Positions 18,214 to 25,280 of a stretch of 39,789 nt of DNA are shown piece after piece. The position numbers and the translations under genes are program-made. The notes under the pieces are model-generated. The model worked only from the letters and a program-made list of their open reading frames with translations. It did no database searches and was not told the origin of the DNA. Source of the stretch: Bacteroidales bacterium (GTDB lineage Bacteria > Bacteroidota > Bacteroidia > Bacteroidales > UBA932); NCBI GenBank assembly GCA_017429205.1, contig JAFRPH010000024.1:1-39789 (forward strand). The letters are read 5' to 3'. The stretch's first letter is position 1. Each line of letters starts with the position of its first letter.

Positions 18214-20061
18214 GTGCAGATTCCCCTGTCATTCCGAGCGGAGCGAAGGAATCCCCGTCCTTTGGAACTCCTCGCCCCCGCCCGGACGGCGGACATCGGC
18301 GTCGCGGCCGTCGACTGCGGGGCCGATGCCGTGTATATCGCCGGCCCAGCCTTCGGCGCGCGGCAGGCGGCGGGGAATCCCGTCGCGGACATCCGGCGGC
18401 TGTGCGACTATGCGCACCGCTTCGGCGCCCGCATCTACGTGACTTTCAATACGCTGGTGTACGAGGAGGAGATTCCGCAGGCCCGGCGGCTACTGCAGGA
18501 ACTGCAGGACGCCGGCGTGGATGCGCTGATTGTGCAGGATGCGGCCGTGACGCGGCTCGCTCCGGAAGGGATGATCCTCCACGCTTCCACCCAGTGCGCC
18601 ATCCGCACGCCGGAGAAGGCGCGTTTCACCGAGAGCCTCGGCTATGGCCGGCTCGTCCTGGAACGGGAGCTGTCCCTGGCGCAGATCCGCGCCATCCGGG
18701 AGGCGGTCGACGCCGAGCTGGAATGCTTCGTCCACGGCGCCCTCTGCGTGTGCTACAGCGGACAGTGCTACCTGTCTGAGCACCTGGCGGGCCGGAGCGC
18801 GAACCGCGGGGCCTGCGTCCAGGCCTGCCGGTCGCTCTACGACCTGGAAGACGCTTCCGGCAAGGTGCTCGTGAAGAACAAGGCCCTGCTTTCCCTGAAG
18901 GATTTCAACCTCATCCATCGGCTGGAAGACTTGGCCGAGGCCGGGGCCGATTCGTTCAAGATCGAAGGCCGGCTCAAGAGCGCCTCCTATGTCCGGAACG
19001 TCGTCCGGGCCTATTCCGACGCGCTGGACGCCCTCGTCCGCCGCTATCCCGACAAATACCGCCGCGCCTCGTTCGGAACGCTCCGGGGCGGCTTCAAGCC
19101 CGATTTGAAGAAGACGTTCAACCGCGACTATACGGAACTCTTCCTGGACGGGAAGCGCGGGGAATGGGCCGCGATGGACGCGCCCAAGTCGATGGGGGAG
19201 TTCATCGGCACGGTGGACCGCCTGCGGGCGGGCGTCGTGACGGTCCGGCCGGATCGCCCGGGCCTGGCCCTCCACAACGGCGACGGCTTCGCCTTCGTGG
19301 GCAGGGACGGCGGGATCGTCGGCTTCCGGGGCGATGTCTGCGAGGGCTTCACCATCCGTTGCAAGGAGGTTCCCGGCCTGAAGGAGGGCATGCGGCTGTA
19401 CCGCAACATCGATGCGGAATTCGAGCGGAAGCTGGAGGCGGACCGGCCGGTCCGGGAAATCGGTGTGACGCTGCAGGCGCGGCTGGAGGCCGGCGTCCTG
19501 GCCGTCACCGCCGTGACGGAAGACGGCCGGGAAGCGTCCGTGGAGGTTCCGGCAGCTTTTGAGGCGGCCCGGGATGCGGACCGGATGCTGGAAACCGTGT
19601 GCGGCCAGTTGTCCAAACGGTCCGGCATCTACGCCTTCTCCGTGGCCGGCGTGGAGGTGGCCGGCCCGGTCCCCTTTATGAGCGCCTCCTTCCTGAACGG
19701 CATCCGTCGCGACCTGGCCGAGGCCCTGAATGCGCAGCCGGTGCGGATGCAGCCGCTCCGCCGCGGCGCCGTGCGCCCCGTCCCTGCGCCGGAAGCATTG
19801 ACCTATAAAGACAACATCGCCAATTCCGTCGCCCGGGAGATCTACCGGGAGCGGGGGAGCGCCGTCATCGAGGACGCTTTCGAACTCACCCACCGGGAAG
19901 GTGCCGAGTATATGCGGACGAAGTATTGCCTGCGCCACGAGCTGGGCCTGTGCCCAAAGCAGAAACCCGGCACCCGCCCCGAGCCGCTGTTCCTGCTCAA
20001 CCAGGGCCGACGCCTCCGCCTGGACTTCGACTGCGCGGCCTGCGAGATGACAGTCCGGTAG
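18214..20061 (+). CDS. U32 family protein, RlhA-like (RNA hydroxylation)
   Basis: U32 'peptidases' of this long form (U32 plus a DUF3656-type C-terminal domain; E. coli RlhA is about 650 residues) take part in 5-hydroxycytidine formation in 23S rRNA; short relatives (TrhP) act on tRNA. This 615-residue product has ELLAPARTADIGVAAVDCGADAVYIAG, ECFVHGALCVCYSGQCYLSEHL, NRGACVQACR, FKIEGRLKSASYVRNVV and a later cysteine pair in DFDCAACEM, consistent with an Fe-S cluster. The GTG start is 1 bp after prmC. However, the first 16 codons are largely a dispersed repeat, and the in-frame TTG at 18262 would begin at the family's usual N-terminus, so the true start is uncertain. Confidence 0.85.
   Translation: MQIPLSFRAERRNPRPLELLAPARTADIGVAAVDCGADAVYIAGPAFGARQAAGNPVADIRRLCDYAHRFGARIYVTFNTLVYEEEIPQARRLLQELQDAGVDALIVQDAAVTRLAPEGMILHASTQCAIRTPEKARFTESLGYGRLVLERELSLAQIRAIREAVDAELECFVHGALCVCYSGQCYLSEHLAGRSANRGACVQACRSLYDLEDASGKVLVKNKALLSLKDFNLIHRLEDLAEAGADSFKIEGRLKSASYVRNVVRAYSDALDALVRRYPDKYRRASFGTLRGGFKPDLKKTFNRDYTELFLDGKRGEWAAMDAPKSMGEFIGTVDRLRAGVVTVRPDRPGLALHNGDGFAFVGRDGGIVGFRGDVCEGFTIRCKEVPGLKEGMRLYRNIDAEFERKLEADRPVREIGVTLQARLEAGVLAVTAVTEDGREASVEVPAAFEAARDADRMLETVCGQLSKRSGIYAFSVAGVEVAGPVPFMSASFLNGIRRDLAEALNAQPVRMQPLRRGAVRPVPAPEALTYKDNIANSVAREIYRERGSAVIEDAFELTHREGAEYMRTKYCLRHELGLCPKQKPGTRPEPLFLLNQGRRLRLDFDCAACEMTVR
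18226..18256. repeat. REP-like dispersed repeat at the U32 gene start
   Basis: This segment has the form GTCATTCCGAGCGGAGCGAA followed by GGAATCCCC, with inverted ends ATTCC (18231-18235) and GGAAT (18248-18252). It resembles the short interspersed 'GAGCGGAGCGAAG' repeats known from many bacterial genomes. It lies between prmC and the conserved part of the U32 gene and is read through as coding if the GTG start is used. Confidence 0.5.
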
Positions 20062-20113
20062 GGCGACCGCTTGACCGTTCCGCCGGAAGAGCGGCTTCGC
20101 GCAGCGCAGTCTG

Positions 20114-20506
20114 TCACCGCGCGATCCAGTCTTCCAGGACCAGATCCGGGATGCGGGCGAAATGCCGGCCGTTTCCCGTGACGAGGACAAGCTGGTGCTC
20201 GAGTGCCGTCGACGCGATAAAGAGGTCCATGTTGTCAAGCCTTTCTCCCCGTCTTTCCAAATCGGCCCGAAGCTGCGCATAGGTCTTGAGCGCCTCCCCG
20301 ATGGGATAGATGCGGAAAAAAGTCTCGGCAAACTCCGCCTGGCCATAATCCTTTTCGATGCCGGATTTAAAAGCGCCGGTATAGAGCTCTGCGAGGGTAA
20401 TCTCAGAAATCCCACAAGAGTCCAGTCCGGCAGCAAGCACTCTCTCCTGGACGCCATACTCTCCTCGGAGCATCGCGATAACGGTATCCGTATCAAGCAG
20501 GTACAT
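20114..20506 (-). CDS. vapC: PIN-domain toxin, VapC family
   Basis: VapC toxins are Mg-dependent ribonucleases that cut tRNA or rRNA when not held by their antitoxin. The 130-residue product starts MYLLDTDTVIAMLRG with the first acidic residue Asp5, followed by Glu40 (ITLAELYTGA) and Asp94 (DNMDLFIASTAL). These are three of the usual PIN catalytic acids, and VLVTGNGRHFARIPDLVLEDW is the common C-terminal signature. It lies 3 bp downstream of the antitoxin gene in the same operon. Size and motifs are complete, so it is probably functional; the RNA target is unknown. Confidence 0.93.
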   Translation of the reverse strand: MYLLDTDTVIAMLRGEYGVQERVLAAGLDSCGISEITLAELYTGAFKSGIEKDYGQAEFAETFFRIYPIGEALKTYAQLRADLERRGERLDNMDLFIASTALEHQLVLVTGNGRHFARIPDLVLEDWIAR

Positions 20507-20509
20507 AGG

Positions 20510-20794
20510 CTACCATTGGGGTATTTCACGGGTGTCGACCCGGGAATCATGCAATTCTTGGGCAATCTCCAGGGCGTCCCGCTTGTCATCTTCGTCTGGC
20601 GCGAATCGGGCTAAAGGGGCAAAAGGCCCGGTAAAAGGGCCGGAGAACTCCTCCTTGATGACTGTCAGTACAAGCTGGCTGTCCTGAATCTGGATCATCA
20701 GGTCGTCTTTTTCCTTCAATCCCAGTTTCTTCAGGACGGAGGAGGGAATCACGATGCCGCGGCTGTTGCCGATTTTGATGAGTTTGGTTGTCAT
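20510..20794 (-). CDS. vapB: AbrB/SpoVT-type antitoxin of the VapC toxin
   Basis: This 94-residue protein starts MTTKLIKIGNSRGIVIPSSVLKKLGL, a swapped-hairpin AbrB/MazE-type DNA-binding domain (KIGNSRGIVIPSSVLKKLG is diagnostic). Its C-terminal tail (FAPDEDDKRDALEIAQELHDS) would bind and block the toxin. An in-frame ATG exists 17 codons upstream (20845), but it would add residues unlike the family and would lie upstream of the predicted transcription start, so 20794 is preferred. The antitoxin probably represses its own operon at the repeats just upstream. Confidence 0.9.
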   Translation of the reverse strand: MTTKLIKIGNSRGIVIPSSVLKKLGLKEKDDLMIQIQDSQLVLTVIKEEFSGPFTGPFAPLARFAPDEDDKRDALEIAQELHDSRVDTREIPQW

Positions 20795-20814
20795 AGTGAA
20801 CGGGATTGCTATGA

Positions 20815-20861
20815 CAAAGGTAGAGATGTTATTACACATTTCCAAATAATGTTATAACATT
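20815..20861 (-). promoter_or_regulatory. vapBC promoter with candidate antitoxin operators
   Basis: On the minus strand TTTG (20843-20846), a 20-bp spacer and TACCTTTG (20815-20822) form an exact Bacteroidetes promoter about 20 bp upstream of the antitoxin ATG. A perfect 14-bp palindrome, AATGTTATAACATT (20848-20861), abuts the -33 box. A second ATGTTAT half-site lies inside the spacer (20826-20832), 23 bp from the copy in the palindrome (20849-20855). These are plausible autoregulatory sites. Confidence 0.7.
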
Positions 20862-20874
20862 TCAATCCTCTCCC

Positions 20875-22065
20875 TCAAATCAGTTCCAGCACCAGTTCCA
20901 CGTCGCCGAAGTGGCCGGTGACGCCGTTGTTTCGCTCGATGTAGGTCCGCGTGAGGGCGCCGCGCCAGATGATGTCGTCGCGCGCCCGCAGGGGGATTTC
21001 GATTTCGAAACCGTAGCTCCGGGAATTGTACTTGACCATCGCCGAGCATTTCCAGGTGGTCATCGTGCCCCCGTCGTCCTCGACCATCATGAACGCGCAA
21101 TTGTCCAGCATCCCGGTCCATTCCGACACGAGGACGGCGTTGAAGTCCAGCACATCGCCCACCTGCTTCCGCCGGACCACGATGAGGAAGTCCGTGATGG
21201 ACGGCGAGTAGAGGCGGAGCTCCGCCTCCGTCGTGGCCCAGAAGTCCTCGACGGCGCCCACCTTCACCCATATTTCGGATCCCCCGCAGAACCACGTGTC
21301 GAAGTTGCGGTTGGCCTTGAAGGAGCGGAGGACGAGGGTCTGGAAAGGCCGGTCGTCGGCCCGGGTGCCGGTGGCGCTCCCGGCCTGCGGCCGGACGAGA
21401 ATGTCGCCGCCCTGGCCCCAGGCCGGGTCCTCCCGCCGCCGCATCTCCAGGGACTGGTACTCCGCGTCCCGGTTGCGGTTGATCACCCACACGGGCCGCT
21501 CCCGGGCCATTTCCTCGTTGACAATGATTTCTTCCAGGGTGCCGTCCTCCCGCCGGACCCAGCCGATGTTTTCCGTGTCCCGGCTGCCGGGGTCGAAGGT
21601 GATGACAGGCGTCTCGTCCCCCTCGAAGTCCTCCGAGAAGGGCCAATAGATCTGTACGTCCGAGGCGGACAGGGCGTCCAGGAAGGCCTCGGCGTCCATG
21701 GCGCGGGTGCCGTACTGTTTGCGGATTTCGGCGGCGAGCAGATCCCGGAGCGGCTCCGGGTAGGCTTCCACCCGGGTGGCCGGCTCGGCGCCGACCCCCG
21801 CTCCCGGGGTTTCGAAAACCTGCCGCATCGGATACTCCTCGTCATACCCGTTGCCGGACGAGGAGGCGACGGCGTCCCGGACCTCGGCCACTTGGGCCTG
21901 TCCGACGGGGACGGAGGCGAGGAGGCGCGCCACCTCGTCCAGGGTGAATACAAGGGGTTCCCCCGCTTCGTCGGCGGGAGGGTTTCCCCACCGGTCCAAC
22001 CGCTCGCAGGCGGTGACCGCAAGGGCGCCGGCCAGGCACCCGAAAAGGATCGTTCTCTTCATCAT
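20875..22065 (-). CDS. Lipoprotein of unknown function
   Basis: The 396-residue product is not recognised. It starts MMKRTILFGCLAGALAVTACERLD, a lipoprotein signal with Cys21 in the lipobox VTAC. The mature part is acidic and soluble-looking, with alternating stretches such as QIYWPFSEDFEGDETPVITFDPG, ENIGWVRREDGTLEEIIVNEEMA, RPVWVINRNRDAEY, WVKVGAVEDFWATTEAELRLYSPS and a beta-rich end (TRTYIERNNGVTGHFGDVELVLEL). The frame stays open upstream to 22203, but the added residues make no signal peptide and cross the predicted promoter, so 22065 (or the adjacent ATG at 22062) is chosen. It is monocistronic, between vapBC and the PUL. A conserved Bacteroidales export protein is a guess only. Confidence 0.7.
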   Translation of the reverse strand: MMKRTILFGCLAGALAVTACERLDRWGNPPADEAGEPLVFTLDEVARLLASVPVGQAQVAEVRDAVASSSGNGYDEEYPMRQVFETPGAGVGAEPATRVEAYPEPLRDLLAAEIRKQYGTRAMDAEAFLDALSASDVQIYWPFSEDFEGDETPVITFDPGSRDTENIGWVRREDGTLEEIIVNEEMARERPVWVINRNRDAEYQSLEMRRREDPAWGQGGDILVRPQAGSATGTRADDRPFQTLVLRSFKANRNFDTWFCGGSEIWVKVGAVEDFWATTEAELRLYSPSITDFLIVVRRKQVGDVLDFNAVLVSEWTGMLDNCAFMMVEDDGGTMTTWKCSAMVKYNSRSYGFEIEIPLRARDDIIWRGALTRTYIERNNGVTGHFGDVELVLELI

Positions 22066-22100
22066 TATCGTTCCGGATTTGCAGCCCGGCTCCACGGATA

Positions 22101-22132
22101 CAAAGTACCGGAATACGAGCCGTGTTCGCAAA
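22101..22132 (-). promoter_or_regulatory. Promoter of the unknown lipoprotein
   Basis: On the minus strand TTTG (22129-22132) is followed after exactly 20 bp by GTACTTTG (22101-22108). Its TTTG half fits the -7 consensus, while the first two bases do not. The position is about 36 bp upstream of the ATG. Confidence 0.4.
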
Positions 22133-22156
22133 AAGGGAAACGGATAAAGTTGAAAA

Positions 22157-22184
22157 CAGGCCTCCCAGCTTGCTGGAGGGCCTG
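22157..22184 (-). terminator. Terminator at the end of the PUL operon
   Basis: A GC-rich hairpin (CAGGCCTCCCAGC paired with GCTGGAGGGCCTG, slightly bulged, 2-nt loop) is followed on the minus strand by TTTT. It lies about 55 nt past the stop of the last sulfatase gene. The mirror side also has TTTT, so it could work in both directions. Confidence 0.6.
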
Positions 22185-22197
22185 CTTTTGAAAATCT

Positions 22198-22230
22198 TTT
22201 CACGCAAAAATGCCGGAATTTTGCGTGAAA
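22198..22230. repeat. 12-bp perfect inverted repeat after the last sulfatase
   Basis: TTTCACGCAAAA (22198-22209) and TTTTGCGTGAAA (22219-22230) are perfect complements around a 9-nt loop. The repeat begins 8 nt after the sulfatase stop and precedes the GC-rich hairpin at 22157-22184. It may stabilise the mRNA 3' end, aid termination or bind a protein. Confidence 0.6.
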
Positions 22231-22238
22231 TGGGACTC

Positions 22239-23708
22239 CTATTCCCCGGGAAGGACCGGAAAATCCGGGTTGGGAACGTGCGCTTCCCGCATCAAATCTT
22301 GGAGATGATCCACGATGTCGGGCTTCGTGGCCGCCTGGTCGTTCTCTTCACCGGGATCCTCGTCCAGGTTGTAGAGTTCATACCGCGAATGCGCGCCTCG
22401 GATGTCCAGGTGGACCAGCTTCCAAGGGCCTTCCCGGACGGCCTGACGCCCACCGAGTTCCTGGAATTCGAAGTACAGATAGTCGTGCTCCCGCTGTCCT
22501 TTCTTTCCGGTCAGCAGGGGAAGGAGGCTCACGCCGTCCATCCCTTCCGCCGAAGCCGCCCCGGTCAATTCCCGGAACGTGGGCATCAAGTCCCAGAAGG
22601 AGCACGGGAAATCCGTCTCCGTGCCCGGCCGGATGTGCCCGGGCCAGGCCACGATCATCGGCACGCGGATACCACCCTCGTAGACATCGCGCTTGTAGCC
22701 CCGCCAGGGGCCGTTGCTGTCGAAGAAATCCGGGTCGGCGCCACCTTCCCGGTGCGGGCCGTTGTCGCTGCTGAAGATCAGGATCGTGTTCTCATACAGG
22801 CCCAGCTCCTTGAGCTTGTCCACCAGCTGGCCGACATAGACGTCCAGCCGGGTGACCATCGCGGCGAAGGTGGCGTGGGGCTCGTCCTGGGAGACGTAAT
22901 CGCCTTTCATGAAGTACGGGCTGTCCGGCCGGGCGCCGTTGTAGGGCGTTTCGGGATACCGGCCCCGCAACCGTTGGATGATGCTGTCCTGCGGGACGAT
23001 CAGTTCCGCGTGCGGGATGGTCGTGGGATACCACAGGAAGAAAGGCTTCCCGTCCTCCGCTGCGCGGTCCAGGAAGGCCAGCGCCCGCTCGTGGATGAGG
23101 TCCGGGGCGTAGGCACCGGTCCCGTAGGAGTCGTCGCACCGGTTCGCTTCCGACAGGTCGATTCGGACGTCGTTGTCCCACAGGTGGTCTGGGTAGTAGC
23201 TGTGCGCCAGCAGCTGGCAGTTGAAGCCGTAGAAAGTGTCCACGCCCTGCGCCTGCGGGTCTCCGGACGTGCCTACGAAGCCGAGGCCCCATTTGCCGAA
23301 GGCGCCCGTCGCATAGCCGGCGGCCTTGAAATCGTGGAACAGCGTCTCCGCGCCTTCCGGCAGCGGGAACTGCCCTTCGGGCTGGAGCTCCCGGTTGCCG
23401 CGGATGGCCGTATGCCCGCTGTGCGTGCCGGTAATCAGGCAGGACCGCGAAGGCGCGCTCACCGTCGTGCCGCTGTAGCACTGGGTGAACCGCATCCCCT
23501 CCGTGGCGATCCGGTCGATGTTCGGCGTCTCGAACCGCCGCTGTCCATAACAGCTCAAGTCCCCCCAGCCCAGGTCGTCCGCGAGGATGAACACCACGTT
23601 CGGGTGCTGAGCAGGGGCCTGGGCAGGATGGTTGCAGGAGCTCGCGGCCAGCGCCGCGGCGCCGGTCAGGATCAGTTTTCCGGGAATCGTCTTTCTGTCC
23701 ATCATCAT
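22239..23708 (-). CDS. Serine-type sulfatase (S1 family) lipoprotein
   Basis: This S1 sulfatase removes sulfate esters from glycans after a serine is converted to formylglycine. The 489-residue product has a lipoprotein signal (KLILTGAAALAASSC, Cys25), metal ligands in FILADDLGWGDLSCYG, and the maturation motif S84-A-P-S-R (VSAPSRSCLITG), which needs the anaerobic radical enzyme anSME. Also present are GAFGKWGLGF, PFFLWYPTTIPHAE and IFSSDNGPHREGGADPDFFD. Three ATGs occur in a row at the start (MMMD), and the first overlaps the upstream sulfatase stop by 4 bp. It is the last gene of the susCD operon. The subfamily and the sulfated position cleaved are not assignable by eye. Confidence 0.9.
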   Translation of the reverse strand: MMMDRKTIPGKLILTGAAALAASSCNHPAQAPAQHPNVVFILADDLGWGDLSCYGQRRFETPNIDRIATEGMRFTQCYSGTTVSAPSRSCLITGTHSGHTAIRGNRELQPEGQFPLPEGAETLFHDFKAAGYATGAFGKWGLGFVGTSGDPQAQGVDTFYGFNCQLLAHSYYPDHLWDNDVRIDLSEANRCDDSYGTGAYAPDLIHERALAFLDRAAEDGKPFFLWYPTTIPHAELIVPQDSIIQRLRGRYPETPYNGARPDSPYFMKGDYVSQDEPHATFAAMVTRLDVYVGQLVDKLKELGLYENTILIFSSDNGPHREGGADPDFFDSNGPWRGYKRDVYEGGIRVPMIVAWPGHIRPGTETDFPCSFWDLMPTFRELTGAASAEGMDGVSLLPLLTGKKGQREHDYLYFEFQELGGRQAVREGPWKLVHLDIRGAHSRYELYNLDEDPGEENDQAATKPDIVDHLQDLMREAHVPNPDFPVLPGE

Positions 23709-25264
23709 CTTGTCTCGTCTCGCCCCGGGGCGCTAGCCGCCCTTTCCGCCGCCAGGATGGCTTCCAGTTCCCGGACCGTGCCGGGCTGGCCTTCGGAGAC
23801 ATTCTGCTGCTCGCGCGGGTCGGTGGAAAGGTCGAAGAGTTGCGGGAAAGGTTTGTATCCCAGCTCGGAGCCGGGGGCCCACCGATATTCTTCCGGCCCG
23901 TCCGAGGGCTCGACATACTTCCACCGGGGCGTCCGGACCGAGAGCGTGCGGTTGTTGGCCTGCTCCACGACGTAGGGCCGACCCACGGGATCCTGCCCCA
24001 GCCATGCGTCCAGGCCGTCCCGGCTGTCCGGGGCCGCCCCGCGCGGAACGGCCGCGCCCAGCAGGCGGGCCAGCGAAGCGAACAGGTCGACTTGGGAGAC
24101 CAGCGCCTCCGACCGGGTTCCGGCGGCGATATGGCCGGGCCAGCGGACGATGGCCGGCACCCGGGCGCCGGCTTCGTAGACGCCGTACTTGTTCCCCCGC
24201 AGGGGACCGGAAGGGCTGTGCCCGTTCAGCAGTTCCCGGGCCTGGTCCTGGTATCCGTCCTCCAGGACGGGACCGTTGTCGCTGGTGACGATCAGGATCG
24301 TGTTTTCCGTGAGTCCGAGCCGATCCAGCTGTTCCATGACGGCGCCTACCGTCCAGTCGAATTCCACGATGGCGTCGCCGCGCAGCCCCATTCCGGACCG
24401 TCCCCGGAACCGTTCATGCGGGAAGCGGGGGACGTGGATGTCGTTGGTTGCGAGATAGACGAAAAAGGGCTTGTCCTTGTTCCTTTCCATGAAATCGAGC
24501 GCATGGACGGTGATGGAATCGGCGATGTTCTCGTCTTTCCAGAGGGCCTTGCCGCCACCTTTCATGTATCCGATCCGTCCAATCCCGTTGACAATGGCCT
24601 GGTTGTGCCCGACTCCGGGCGTGGACGGGAGGTTGAAGAGCAGTTCCGGGTGGTCCTTGGCGAGCGGTTCTCCCTCGAAGGGCTGCCGGTAACTGACCTC
24701 GATGGGGGCCGACGGATCGTACCCGGCGACCCGGCCGTTTTCAATGAACACACAGGGAACCCGGTCGCCCGTGGCCGCCATGATATAGGATTCCTGGAAC
24801 CCGATGTCGGCAAGGCCGGTCGGTAGCGGGGCGTTCCAATCCTGCTCGCCTCCCTTCTCTCCCAGGCCCAGATGCCATTTCCCGAACGCGCCGGTGGCAT
24901 AGCCTTCGTTTGCGAAGACATCGGCCAGGGTATATTGTCCGGGGCGGATGATCATGCCGGCGTCGCCCACGGCGATGTCGGTATCTTTCCGGCGCCAGGC
25001 GTACTCCCCGGTAAGCAGGGAGTAGCGGGAGGGGGTGGATACCGAGGAGGTCGCGTACGCCTGGGTCAGGCGGACGCCTTGCATGGCCAGCCGGTCCACA
25101 TGGGGCGTCTCCACATTCCGGGCGCCATAGCATCCCAGGTCTCCATACCCGAGATCATCGGCCAGGATGATCACTACATTCGGGGGACCTTCCGTCCTCC
25201 CTGGCTGGACGCAGGATGATGCGACAGCGGGAAGGCAGGCGGCGTACCATAATTTACCTTTCAT
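23705..25264 (-). CDS. Serine-type sulfatase (S1 family) lipoprotein
   Basis: The 519-residue protein starts MKGKLWYAACLPAVASSCVQ, with lipobox Cys18. It has the metal site VVIILADDLGYGDLGCYG, the formylglycine motif S76-T-P-S-R (SSVSTPSRYSLLTGEY), GAFGKWHLGLGEKGG, FFVYLATNDIHVPRFPHERF and VTSDNGPVLEDGYQ. It is a complete arylsulfatase-type enzyme, clearly different from its two sister sulfatases in the operon, so each probably removes a different sulfate. It lies 16 bp downstream of the GH20 gene and overlaps the next sulfatase by 4 bp. Probably periplasmic or surface-exposed. Substrate position unknown. Confidence 0.9.
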   Translation of the reverse strand: MKGKLWYAACLPAVASSCVQPGRTEGPPNVVIILADDLGYGDLGCYGARNVETPHVDRLAMQGVRLTQAYATSSVSTPSRYSLLTGEYAWRRKDTDIAVGDAGMIIRPGQYTLADVFANEGYATGAFGKWHLGLGEKGGEQDWNAPLPTGLADIGFQESYIMAATGDRVPCVFIENGRVAGYDPSAPIEVSYRQPFEGEPLAKDHPELLFNLPSTPGVGHNQAIVNGIGRIGYMKGGGKALWKDENIADSITVHALDFMERNKDKPFFVYLATNDIHVPRFPHERFRGRSGMGLRGDAIVEFDWTVGAVMEQLDRLGLTENTILIVTSDNGPVLEDGYQDQARELLNGHSPSGPLRGNKYGVYEAGARVPAIVRWPGHIAAGTRSEALVSQVDLFASLARLLGAAVPRGAAPDSRDGLDAWLGQDPVGRPYVVEQANNRTLSVRTPRWKYVEPSDGPEEYRWAPGSELGYKPFPQLFDLSTDPREQQNVSEGQPGTVRELEAILAAERAASAPGRDETR

Positions 25265-25280
25265 GCAATTCTCTTTCGTG

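Noticed and set aside
20062..20113. Short GC-rich inverted segments between the U32 gene and vapC
   Set aside because: Only 4-bp arms and no T-run; nothing supportable as a terminator or gene.
20795..20845. 17-codon upstream extension of the antitoxin
   Set aside because: It would start upstream of the predicted transcription start and inside the operator region; the AbrB-type domain begins at the ATG at 20794.
22066..22203. 46-codon N-terminal extension of the unknown lipoprotein
   Set aside because: The extension lacks a signal peptide, crosses the predicted promoter and part of the terminator hairpin, and would bury the real lipoprotein signal.
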